From contig QCHK01000007.1 in assembly GCA_003279635.1 (NCBI GenBank), positions 1-64,000 on the forward strand: a stretch of DNA of 64,000 bases, written 5' to 3'. A program made the translations under genes and the position numbers. This stretch comes from Prochlorococcus sp. AG-402-B05. Its GTDB lineage: Bacteria; Cyanobacteriota; Cyanobacteriia; PCC-6307; Cyanobiaceae. Of this stretch, positions 8,197 through 15,122 are shown piece by piece (within the stretch, counting starts at the first letter, position 1; each line of letters begins with the position of its first letter). The notes beneath the pieces are model-generated. The model was not told the DNA's origin. It worked only from the letters and a program-made list of their open reading frames with translations, and did not search any database.

Positions 8197-8297
8197 TTAG
8201 ATGTTTTAACTTAGGGCAGTCTGTTCATACAATTTATGAATCGATGTCGTAATGATGTCAATTCTTCAACAGTTATAACCATATTGTTTCTGATCCA

Positions 8298-8689
8298 ATG
8301 CACCTTAAAACTATTAAAAGTATTTGTCTCAGTTTTTAGCACTCCTTATTATTTGCTATCCGTCAAAAATAGATGCTCTATATCATAAGTGGATTGCAGG
8401 TCCAAAGAATCAATATGGAGAGCAAGTATGGGATCAAAATAGCATTCAGAAAAATCCAGATGGATGTATACGAGTTTTAAGCAAATTTGTTCCTAAAAAC
8501 ACCACTGACATTACTCAAAACATTCTGTATACGATGGAGATCAACTGCTCGGATCAAGTCTTCAGAGATATTGCAGTTGGTTCAAACAAATTTAATGAGT
8601 TCAAAAATAACGATTCAGAGTGGAAAGATCCCAATGGAGATAAATTAATTTTGGGTGTCATCGATCAGGTGTGTTTTTTTATAAATTAA
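8298..8689 (+). CDS. Probable secreted protein with a frameshift in its signal peptide
   Basis: The longest frame starts at a TTG (8324) inside a hydrophobic stretch and encodes 121 residues. In another frame an ATG at 8298 encodes MHLKTIKSICLSF and then hits TAG. One additional T in the T5 run at 8333-8337 would join the two into a textbook signal peptide: Lys-containing n-region, hydrophobic core LSFLALLIICY and a cleavage site after KIDA. The mature part is about 100 residues with two or three Cys (DGCIRVLSKF, EINCSD). The function is not recognised. Either the gene is frameshifted, or translation starts at TTG, or one base is missing from the assembly. Confidence 0.6.
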
Positions 8690-8913
8690 TTCTTAGAAAT
8701 GCAAATTAGATTTCAATCAAGGTTATTTTCTAGATACTAATGAATAGCTAAAATAATATAAAAACTAACCTTGCCTTGATAGCCATAAAAGATTTTTAAT
8801 AGGTAAAAATAGTATTAGAGACAATCACAGTGAATGACTCATTTCTTTCCTCTCTTAACTTCACTAGGTTTTCATCACACAAATCTATCGTTTCTGCATT
8901 TGATTATTTTTCC
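8690..8913. other. Intergenic spacer without visible content
   Basis: 224 AT-rich bp between convergent genes. I see no ORF, hairpin with T-run or repeat in it. Confidence 0.5.
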
Positions 8914-9276
8914 CTAAGCCCAAGCAACTTGAACTCCAAAGCCCTCAGGTTTATCTTCACTAATTTCTTTTAAATCCATCCATTTAATCTCGTCATCTAC
9001 AGTTAAATTTTTAAACTTTCTTTCATATATATCGCCAGCTAGATCTGGATCTTCAACACCAAAAAAATCGCATATTTCTTCAACCCTAGCCCAGTGTTCA
9101 ATTTCATTAGTTGCTCGCTTAAAATCAGTTATTTGAAATTTCGATTGCTCTTCCTGACTTAATTTCTTTAAAACCGAAGAAGATAAAATGACGGTTGCAA
9201 AATCCCATTTAGAATAATCTTCTCCTTGAAGGACAAGATTTTTTTTATTGAGTTCTTTCAACCAATTTTCATCCAT
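8914..9276 (-). CDS. Hypothetical acidic protein, 120 aa
   Basis: I chose the ATG at 9276 (MDENWLKELNKKN); the frame extends to a TTG at 9300 (128 aa) but that start is weaker. The product is soluble, acidic and Trp-rich (YSKWDFA, EHWARVEEICDFFG, IKWMDLKE), with no signal peptide or membrane segment. The sequence KFQITDFKRATNEIEHWARVE is the most distinctive part. No family is recognised. It lies a few tens of bp downstream of the 56-aa ORF and the ion channel on the same strand, so all three are probably one transcript. Confidence 0.65.
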   Translation of the reverse strand: MDENWLKELNKKNLVLQGEDYSKWDFATVILSSSVLKKLSQEEQSKFQITDFKRATNEIEHWARVEEICDFFGVEDPDLAGDIYERKFKNLTVDDEIKWMDLKEISEDKPEGFGVQVAWA

Positions 9277-9321
9277 AATCTTTAATTGTCTTTGAATCAA
9301 CTAAGAGTTTATTTGATTGAA

Positions 9322-9492
9322 TTAATCTTTCCAATACTCATCCCACTCTACTTCTAATTCAGTTTTTGATAAAGAGTTATAAAAACATCTCCATTTCTTT
9401 TCTGAATTAGCCTCAGTTGCACTCAATGAGACCATTAGATTTATTGCTTCTTCTTCACTAAAATATTTTTCTTTATTTAATTTGAAGATCAT
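9322..9492 (-). CDS. Small ORF (56 aa) translationally coupled to the ion channel
   Basis: The ORF encodes 56 residues, from MIFKLNKEKYFSEEEAINLM to EVEWDEYWKD. Its ATG overlaps the channel's TGA as ATGA (9489-9492), a standard arrangement for translational coupling. The protein is charged, probably helical, with no membrane segment and a Trp-rich C-terminus. A decayed paralogue lies at 8025-8196, and conservation of the protein sequence between the two supports real coding. No function is recognised. The coupling suggests that it accompanies the channel, for example as a soluble accessory subunit. Confidence 0.7.
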   Translation of the reverse strand: MIFKLNKEKYFSEEEAINLMVSLSATEANSEKKWRCFYNSLSKTELEVEWDEYWKD

Positions 9493-10289
9493 GTTTCATC
9501 ACTGTTCCTAGAAAACTCAATTTCATTCGAAACATTTTTTTTTTCATCTTGTATGCCAATTGATTCGCTGAATCCAGATGCAAGTATTCCAGTAGGTATT
9601 GCAATTGCAGCAATACCCATAAGAGAAGTAATCGATGCAATTATTTTTCCAACTGCTGTCACGGGTATGGAATCTCCATAACCAACCGCACTAACAGTAG
9701 TAATAGACCACCAAAGACATCTTGGAATTGAACCTAACAATCCTGGTTGAATCGATGATTCAGCAAAATACATAAAAGTACTGCTAATCAACAAAAGTAA
9801 AACTGTATAAAAAATCGAAATTTGTAGTTCTTGACTCTTTGATCGAAGTGCATAATTAAAGTGATAAATACTTTGCTTAAATTTTTCACTTCTTCCAATT
9901 TTCAATATTCTTAAAAGGCGGACAATCCTAAGAATCTTTAATTCAGCACGAACACCAATAAAGGATGGGACGATTGCAATTAAATCAATAATTGCCATAG
10001 GTGAGACTAAATAACGCAAAACGCCTTTCCAACCTTGGCCGTATTTCTTTTTAAGTGGTGCGACCCATAAACGACAAAGGTATTCAATGCAAAACAAACC
10101 ACCAATAATCCAATCCAAAAAATCTATCTGATCTCCGAATTTATAATCAATTGAGTTTTCAGTAATGATAACTGCGAAAAAAATCGAAATAAAAATAGTA
10201 ACTCCACAGATTTTATTGAAGACAGAAGTTTTCCCACTTGGTGAGTCATTAATTATCTCCCTATAAATTCTTAGACGTAATTCATTCAT
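9489..10289 (-). CDS. Voltage-gated potassium channel-like protein
   Basis: 266 residues from the ATG at 10,289 (MNELRLRIYREI). The frame extends to a GTG at 10,358, but the added residues look non-native. The layout is that of six-helix Kv-type channels: S1 near VTIFISIFFAVIIT, S4 with regularly spaced basic residues (LKILRIVRLLRILKIGR), a pore helix and the selectivity filter TVSAVGYGD, then S6 (MGIAAIAIPTGILASGF). The filter predicts K+ selectivity. No cyclic-nucleotide or TrkA-type domain follows, only a polar 30-residue tail. It should act in the cytoplasmic membrane in K+ flux or membrane-potential control. It is the first gene of a three-gene unit with the 56-aa and 120-aa ORFs. Confidence 0.88.
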   Translation of the reverse strand: MNELRLRIYREIINDSPSGKTSVFNKICGVTIFISIFFAVIITENSIDYKFGDQIDFLDWIIGGLFCIEYLCRLWVAPLKKKYGQGWKGVLRYLVSPMAIIDLIAIVPSFIGVRAELKILRIVRLLRILKIGRSEKFKQSIYHFNYALRSKSQELQISIFYTVLLLLISSTFMYFAESSIQPGLLGSIPRCLWWSITTVSAVGYGDSIPVTAVGKIIASITSLMGIAAIAIPTGILASGFSESIGIQDEKKNVSNEIEFSRNSDET

Positions 10290-10396
10290 AGCTGCCTGCA
10301 AACTGAAATAGGAATGCATATAAGTTAGGCAAAACATGCTGAATTTTCCTCTAATCACTTAACGACACCAAATGCCGAAAATACTATCTCTGTACT

Positions 10397-10466
10397 AAAG
10401 CACTCCTCACGGAATCATGACTGCGCAAAAATCACCTTGGTAAGTACTAGTGCGCAGGTGCTTTTT
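10397..10466 (+). ncRNA. Hairpin with Yfr1-like core and T-run, possible third sRNA
   Basis: AAAGCAC (10,397-10,403) and CTGCGCA (10,421-10,427) pair with the contiguous TGCGCAGGTGCTTT (10,451-10,464), followed by further T. The 5' side of the bulge holds ACTCCTCAC (10,402-10,410), nine of the eleven bases of the Yfr1 core. It may be a diverged Yfr10-like RNA or a terminator for the minus-strand gene at its right. The 352-bp gap around it holds nothing else that I can name. Confidence 0.35.
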
Positions 10467-10641
10467 GGATCTTTAGAATTATCCAAGTGTTTTGAGTCAA
10501 CTCTGCTATTGCACTATTGAAGGAAGTCCAACCAAATCCAAAACACAAGTCAAATCGATTTAGTGAATGCCACAGAACTCGAAGAGATCTAATTTTCAAT
10601 AGTTAGGAATTGGTTGAGAATCAAATTCATGAGAATGCTGC

Positions 10642-11370
10642 TTAAGCTTCACTAATCTCAAGGGATGCCCTAGTTTCATCTACAAAATGAATTTCAAGTT
10701 CATTACTGAAGATGTCCGTGCCATTAGTGGGAGTGATAAGGGGTAAATCTCTGTAAGTAAGCAAACAATTTTCCATCTTTAATTCCTTTGATGAATAATT
10801 TCCCTCGTGTTGTCCCCCCTCTGTCTTAAACTCTCCCGCCTCGGTTCTCGACCAGATAATAAACCAATCCAGTTTTTCCAATTTTGCTAATTTTGCCTCG
10901 TTCGATTTGTGATAGTCATCAGAATCAAAAAAATCTATTAGCGATGTCTCTAAACTTTCACCATCAACTTCTATCCCTCCTTCAGCTAAGTGGATTTTAT
11001 ATTCCTCAGCCCCATCCTCTTCAAGAAGCACTTCATTATTAAATGTCTTCTGTGCTAATGCCAACATCTCTTCTTTTCTCTCGTCAAGAATCTTGCTGAT
11101 AACCATGTCTTCATCCCATAGATGCTCATCAATAATGTATCGAAGTGAACCAAATCTTTCAGAAAGGGCCTTATTAGCAGCATCTTTAGCAATCTTCGCT
11201 GCCTTTTCACTATCTTCATCAAGTTCCTGTTTAAAGCGTTTTAAGTCACTCGCTAATGCATCCATTTTTTTATAAAACTCGCCATAGTATTTTCCCGCTC
11301 TCGTTTTTTCAGTTGAGTAAAAAACCTTAATGTATTGAATATCCCCATTGTAAGTGACTTCAAATGACAT
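10642..11370 (-). CDS. Hypothetical acidic protein, 242 aa
   Basis: The product is soluble and acidic. The N-terminal 35 residues (SFEVTYNGDIQYIKVFYSTEKT) look beta-rich. A long charged helix with coiled-coil character follows (about 32-75, YGEFYKKMDALASDLKRFKQ). The C-terminal half is mixed and contains LEKLDWFIIWSRTEAGEF and a hydrophilic tail. There is no signal peptide, no membrane segment and no family I recognise. It is a lone gene between two long non-coding gaps in the accessory region. The ATG at 11,370 is the first in frame. Confidence 0.65.
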   Translation of the reverse strand: MSFEVTYNGDIQYIKVFYSTEKTRAGKYYGEFYKKMDALASDLKRFKQELDEDSEKAAKIAKDAANKALSERFGSLRYIIDEHLWDEDMVISKILDERKEEMLALAQKTFNNEVLLEEDGAEEYKIHLAEGGIEVDGESLETSLIDFFDSDDYHKSNEAKLAKLEKLDWFIIWSRTEAGEFKTEGGQHEGNYSSKELKMENCLLTYRDLPLITPTNGTDIFSNELEIHFVDETRASLEISEA

Positions 11371-11469
11371 CAGACCCTAGCTATCTCTTCTTTAAATGAT
11401 CACGCCTTTTTTAAAGCCTCGCCATAACTAATTCTTGATTGGAGTACAAAGTTCAACATAGCAAGTCAA

Positions 11470-11512
11470 AAAGCGAGAGCATTGCACGAGCAGAAACTAA
11501 GTTTCTCGCTTT
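11470..11512. other. Stem-loop in the 11.4-12.2 kb gap
   Basis: AAAGCGAGA (11,470-11,478) pairs perfectly with TCTCGCTTT (11,504-11,512), and the loop contains a second small inverted repeat (AGAAACT / AGTTTCT, 11,492-11,506). It could be a factor-independent terminator or an RNA element, but there is only a short T-run. Confidence 0.45.
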
Positions 11513-11564
11513 AAAACTGATCAGGAATTTAACCTTATAAATATTAAACAATATTTTTTCGTCG

Positions 11565-11676
11565 CAAAGTCGTGAGTAGATTCTTCAGGACATATCCTTA
11601 AAAATTAAATTTATAAGTTTAGAGAAAGATTTCTGCGATATCTTTACGGAGAAGGTGGGAAGAAGTTACGTGGAAC
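11565..11676 (+). repeat. Diverged direct repeat, left copy
   Basis: This block resembles 15,255-15,370. Shared islands include AAGTCGT with TAGATT near the start, TAGAGAAA in the middle, CGAT followed by GAGAAGGTG, and ACGTGGAAC (11,668-11,676) facing ACGGGGAAC. The two copies lie at the same distance (about 100 bp from the last island) before identical 17-bp guaA-tail repeats, so they look like two copies of one element end. Similarity was judged by eye. Confidence 0.5.
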
Positions 11677-11775
11677 ACCTCTCCCAAAGCCATTGCAACT
11701 AGATTCGTCAATTTTTACTTTTGACTCACGTAACTCTACAACTTTGACTTTATAACTACTTTTTAGTAGGTAGTG

Positions 11776-11792
11776 CTATTCCCACTCAATAG
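11776..11792. repeat. guaA-tail repeat (candidate attachment core 1)
   Basis: CTATTCCCACTCAATAG is a perfect 17-bp copy of the end of guaA (15,482-15,498), in the same orientation. On the minus strand it reads SIEWE-stop. A core of an integration site is the simplest explanation. Confidence 0.7.
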
Positions 11793-11858
11793 AATATCGC
11801 AAGAAGAGCACCCTCAAACACCAGTCATAGCGACGCATTTCATCTTTATATATAGCAC

Positions 11859-11888
11859 ACAAAACCCACACAAAACCAGCACAAAACC
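11859..11888 (+). repeat. ACAAAACC x3, 11-bp phased
   Basis: Three perfect copies of ACAAAACC start at 11,859, 11,870 and 11,881, one helical turn apart. They are candidate arm-type binding sites for a recombinase or its accessory factor. Confidence 0.6.
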
Positions 11889-11930
11889 AGCACCTCAAAA
11901 CCCTAGTTATATCGTCATCACTCTTCCCAC

Positions 11931-11949
11931 ACAAAACTAAAACAAAACC
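11931..11949 (+). repeat. ACAAAAC(T/C) x2, 11-bp phased
   Basis: Copies start at 11,931 and 11,942, and the array ends 38 bp before core 2. Same family as 11,859-11,888. Confidence 0.55.
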
Positions 11950-11987
11950 ATATAAATCAAGTTATCACTGGAAAGTAGACGTTTCTG

Positions 11988-12009
11988 TTACTCCCATTCA
12001 ATAGTTCCT
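11988..12009. repeat. Displaced guaA tail (candidate attachment core 2)
   Basis: 22 bp that match the guaA end at 18 positions. On the minus strand it reads GTIEWE-stop like guaA, but with GAA, GAG and TAA in place of GAG, GAA and TAG. Synonymous differences show that it derives from the 3' end of a different guaA allele, as expected for a gene tail displaced by integration. Confidence 0.65.
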
Positions 12010-12067
12010 ACCACATATGGGGTGCAAAAACGCAGTGAGTGACTGGGTTTCTTAAATGCAATATAGC

Positions 12068-12087
12068 ACGGGGAACATACGGGGAGC
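12068..12087 (+). repeat. ACGGGGA(A/G)C x2, 11-bp phased (left arm)
   Basis: ACGGGGAAC at 12,068 and ACGGGGAGC at 12,079, starting 58 bp after core 2. The 19-bp stretch from 12,067 is identical to that from 15,361. Confidence 0.6.
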
Positions 12088-12252
12088 GTTTTTAAAGCGA
12101 ATATTTGGCAATAGTGAAGATATAAAAATGACTTATGCCTCTAAGAACATGAAAAATTGGCAATTTATTACTTCAAAGGCAAAATCTAGTCCAAGTAGAT
12201 AAAATATAAAAGTATTCAATAATGCAATGAACATACAATCAAGAACAACTTG

Positions 12253-14856
12253 ATGTCAAAATTTATAGATATTAAATGGACTAAAATAATAAGTTCTTCA
12301 GAAAGCGCCTCAGCACATGCTGTAGAAATTGCAACGGATGGGAGTCTATATATAACAGGTACAACCGATGAGAATTCAGATGATCGTAGTGATATTTTTC
12401 TTAGTAAATATAATTCTGAAGGGATAGAGGAATGGACTCAATTAATAGGTGCTTCAGTCTATACTTTTGGTTTGGGGGGACAATTAAAAGCAAGTGACAT
12501 ATCAGAAGTAAATGATAATATTTTATATTTAACTGGATGGACAGATGAAGATTTAGATGACCAAATAAACAGTGGAGACAATGATACTTTTTTAATCAAA
12601 TTCAATTCCTCAGGAGAAAAAGAATTATTATCATTATTTGGAGGGAGGTGGCATATAGGATCAATTTCTGTAAGCGGAATTGATCAGGGTGTCTCAATCA
12701 ATATTGATAATGATGGATCCATATTCATTGTCGGAGATACTGGTTCTGATTTAGACGGGCAAAATAACAATGGTAGTTTTGATACTTTTATTTCAAAATT
12801 TAATTCAAGCGGAGAAAAAATATGGACAACGCTTCTTGGGACGGAAGAAACAGAATGGGTTGAGTCTTCTCTAATTGATAATGATGGATCTATATATTTA
12901 ACTGGATCTACAGAAGGAGATTTAGAAGATCAACAAAATAATGGAGGTAATGATATATACCTGACCAAATTAGACTCTGAAGGTATTAAACAATGGACCA
13001 ATCTTTGGGGAAACAGTGATGGTGACTACCCTGATTCAATATCTATAGATAATCATGGTAATATTTTTCTTGTTGGAGAGATAAAAGAGAGTCCAAGTTC
13101 ACCAACAATATATGGATTTTTAAAAAAAATAAATTCACTTGGAGAAGAACAATGGCATATCAATCTTGGAATGAATGATGGTGAAGATGAATGGAATCAA
13201 AGGAATGGAGAATATCGACCTCAAGATGTAATTATTGCAAGTGATGGATCTATATTTGTAACTGGATATACAGGATATAAACCAACTATGGGTGGTTGGA
13301 AATATTCTTCATTTTTAACTAAATTTAATGCAGAAGGAATCAAACAATGGACTGAATTAATTGGCACAGAAGATGATACTAGTTATCGTTCAACAGCAAT
13401 AAATATATCTGATGATAATTCAATATTTCTAACTGGTTATAAAGGATCTAATCGTAAAACCGATGCATTTATAATGAAATTAACTGAACTTTACCCACCA
13501 TCAAAAATCAACATATCTATAAATAGCATTAACGAGAATATAATTTCAGATTCAGTAATAGCAACTATTTCATCAACTGATAAAGATTCAGATAACACTC
13601 ATGCTTATTCATTAGTAGATGGAATGGGAGATATAGATAATGAAAATTTTTCGATTGATGATGATCAATTAAAAATTAATATATCACCAGATTATGAAAC
13701 TCAATCTTCTTACAATATTCGATTAAAAACAACTGATAGTGATGGTCTTTCTTATGAAAAATCAATCACCTTAAATGTAAATGATATTGGTGACAATCAA
13801 ATCAATCCAACAACAGGAGAGATTTATCGAGAATTAGAGCAAGGAACTAATCAGGCAGAAGAAATCAATATGAATCAATTACAGACATGGTTTGGTGGAA
13901 CTTCTGAAAGTGAACCAACAGAAACATCAACCAACTTACCGATTTATGCTCAACCAAAAGGCGGTGCGGACTATATCCATTTTGATTCTGGTTCAACAAG
14001 CAATAACAATGGATTACAAACGTATGGAAGGGAAGAACGATCTATTTTACTCAGCAATGATCTAGATTTGAGTGCTGATGATGGAACTTATATTGCACGT
14101 CATCTAAAGATGGGTAGCACCTCTGATGGTGTTTATGATTCTTGGTATCGTTCTGTTTATGCATTTGAAAATGGAAAAGTCTCAGATATATACTTTGATA
14201 TTACTGGTAAAAACCGTTTTACAGATGTCATTGTCGATGTCATGGAGGAGGGTGATCCTAATCGTCTACCCACACTCAATATTTACTTGACAGACTCAAG
14301 CAATGGTGATGCTTACTTCTTGCAAGATACTTACAGCGATCATTTCGAATCTTTAGAAACACAAACCGATGCCTTTGGGCGTTCCTATATTCCTCGCTAT
14401 CAAAATATCAATGCTCTTTATGCAGGAGAGGGAGATGATGTCATTCTTGATTCAGATGGCAAGGTCTATGGAGGAAATGGTGATGATTTAATTGTGTCTC
14501 ACTTCAACACAGAAGTATGGGGTGGAGATGGTTACGATACCTTTAGTTTTCTTGCCAATCCAGCAAAGACAAATCTGGGAGATGATATTGCACCCATTCA
14601 TGTCCTCCATGATTTCCAAACAGGCGTGGATACGATTTATCTCAGTAGTAAATCGGGAGATTTTTATTCAGAAGAAATCATACGAACAGAAGACGGCAAT
14701 ATCCAATGGCAATACGATCAAGTCTTAGGTTCAAGTAATCAATTAAATCCAGTCATGACCCTTGATATGAATGGTGCAACATGGTCAGAAAGCGATATCA
14801 ATTTTTACCAATATGAACCAGATATCTTTAGTGGCGGTACCAATTATCTTGCGTGA
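12253..14856 (+). CDS. Seven-bladed beta-propeller, cadherin-like and RTX-repeat protein
   Basis: 867 residues from ATG 12,253 (a TTG one codon earlier also exists). Seven repeats of the SBBP/beta-propeller type (GSIYLTG ... FLSKYNSEG ... WT) lie at about 31-65, 90-130, 156-195, 213-252, 270-305, 333-371 and 389-410, enough for one closed seven-bladed propeller. A cadherin-like domain follows (about 416-512, ending ITLNVND). The C-terminal half has an unassigned beta-rich region and RTX calcium-binding repeats (AGEGDD, GGNGDD, WGGDGYD; about 724-761). There is no N-terminal signal peptide, which fits type I secretion through a C-terminal signal. It is probably a secreted or surface protein. 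From about 13.85 kb base composition becomes richer in G+C, hinting at a chimeric origin. Confidence 0.85.
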   Translation: MSKFIDIKWTKIISSSESASAHAVEIATDGSLYITGTTDENSDDRSDIFLSKYNSEGIEEWTQLIGASVYTFGLGGQLKASDISEVNDNILYLTGWTDEDLDDQINSGDNDTFLIKFNSSGEKELLSLFGGRWHIGSISVSGIDQGVSINIDNDGSIFIVGDTGSDLDGQNNNGSFDTFISKFNSSGEKIWTTLLGTEETEWVESSLIDNDGSIYLTGSTEGDLEDQQNNGGNDIYLTKLDSEGIKQWTNLWGNSDGDYPDSISIDNHGNIFLVGEIKESPSSPTIYGFLKKINSLGEEQWHINLGMNDGEDEWNQRNGEYRPQDVIIASDGSIFVTGYTGYKPTMGGWKYSSFLTKFNAEGIKQWTELIGTEDDTSYRSTAINISDDNSIFLTGYKGSNRKTDAFIMKLTELYPPSKINISINSINENIISDSVIATISSTDKDSDNTHAYSLVDGMGDIDNENFSIDDDQLKINISPDYETQSSYNIRLKTTDSDGLSYEKSITLNVNDIGDNQINPTTGEIYRELEQGTNQAEEINMNQLQTWFGGTSESEPTETSTNLPIYAQPKGGADYIHFDSGSTSNNNGLQTYGREERSILLSNDLDLSADDGTYIARHLKMGSTSDGVYDSWYRSVYAFENGKVSDIYFDITGKNRFTDVIVDVMEEGDPNRLPTLNIYLTDSSNGDAYFLQDTYSDHFESLETQTDAFGRSYIPRYQNINALYAGEGDDVILDSDGKVYGGNGDDLIVSHFNTEVWGGDGYDTFSFLANPAKTNLGDDIAPIHVLHDFQTGVDTIYLSSKSGDFYSEEIIRTEDGNIQWQYDQVLGSSNQLNPVMTLDMNGATWSESDINFYQYEPDIFSGGTNYLA

Positions 14857-14921
14857 ACCGTTAAAAATAGTTTTTGTATGTTCCTAAATCTTGCAAAATC
14901 TCAACACTTTCTCTTTCTGTA

Positions 14922-14950
14922 GTGACAAACGGTCTGAATCAGAGTACAAA
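14922..14950 (+). promoter_or_regulatory. Promoter of the second Yfr1/Yfr10-core sRNA
   Basis: GTGACA (14,922-14,927), 17-bp spacer and TACAAA (14,945-14,950), the same layout as at 7307-7335. Confidence 0.65.
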
Positions 14951-14956
14951 TTAATT

Positions 14957-15032
14957 AAGAGGACAACTCCTCACACAATCGTTCTCTTAAACCAAAAAAG
15001 CACTCTTCTTTTTTTAAGTGGAGTGCTTTTTT
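14957..15032 (+). ncRNA. Yfr1/Yfr10-core small RNA, copy B
   Basis: Same organisation as copy A at 7342. The core ACTCCTCACAC (14,966-14,976) lies in the loop of an 8-bp stem (AAGAGGAC 14,957-14,964 with GTTCTCTT 14,981-14,988). Compared with copy A one C-G pair became G-C while the loop is unchanged, which is compensatory evolution and strong evidence that the hairpin is real. The terminator stem also differs (GCACTC 15,000-15,005 with GAGTGC 15,021-15,026, then T6), although its function is kept. It lies 100 bp downstream of the RTX gene. Confidence 0.8.
14994..15032 (+). terminator. Intrinsic terminator of sRNA copy B
   Basis: A-run, 6-bp stem GCACTC/GAGTGC and T6. It is convertible to a bidirectional terminator by the flanking A and T tracts. 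Confidence 0.8.
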
Positions 15033-15052
15033 AATGCGTTTAATCTATAAAT

Positions 15053-15066
15053 TGGCACATGTGCCA
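15053..15066. promoter_or_regulatory. 14-bp perfect palindrome upstream of Yfr2 copy B
   Basis: TGGCACATGTGCCA lies between the two sRNA genes, about 60 bp before the Yfr2 5' end. Copy A has no counterpart. It is a candidate operator for differential control of this copy. Confidence 0.45.
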
Positions 15067-15122
15067 GTTGGGAAACTCATCTGCGAAGTCTTGAGTCCCA
15101 TGAATGCTTCTAATAAGTTGAA

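Larger units (their letters stand above)
11776..12009. mobile_element. Gene-less remnant between cores 1 and 2
   Basis: About 195 bp lie between the two cores. They hold the motif ACAAAACC three times at 11,859, 11,870 and 11,881 and twice (first copy ending in T) at 11,931 and 11,942, always 11 bp apart. The left array starts 66 bp after core 1 and the right array ends 38 bp before core 2. This matches the layout of the 3.5-kb segment to its right, but with a different repeat sequence. It looks like an integrated element reduced to its two ends. Confidence 0.45.

Noticed and set aside
9277-9300. TTG extension of the 120-aa hypothetical protein
   Set aside because: An ATG at 9276 is available and the extension has no recognisable content.
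11859-11949. ACAAAACC repeats considered as a CRISPR or a plasmid iteron
   Set aside because: Eight-base units at 11-bp spacing are too short for CRISPR, and no replication gene is near; proximity to guaA-like cores favours arm sites.
12250-12252. TTG start one codon before the RTX gene ATG
   Set aside because: The adjacent ATG is the stronger start and the difference is one residue.
12253-14856. RTX protein considered as a toxin or defence effector
   Set aside because: No toxin domain, activating acyltransferase or immunity gene is seen; the repeats suggest a structural or binding role.
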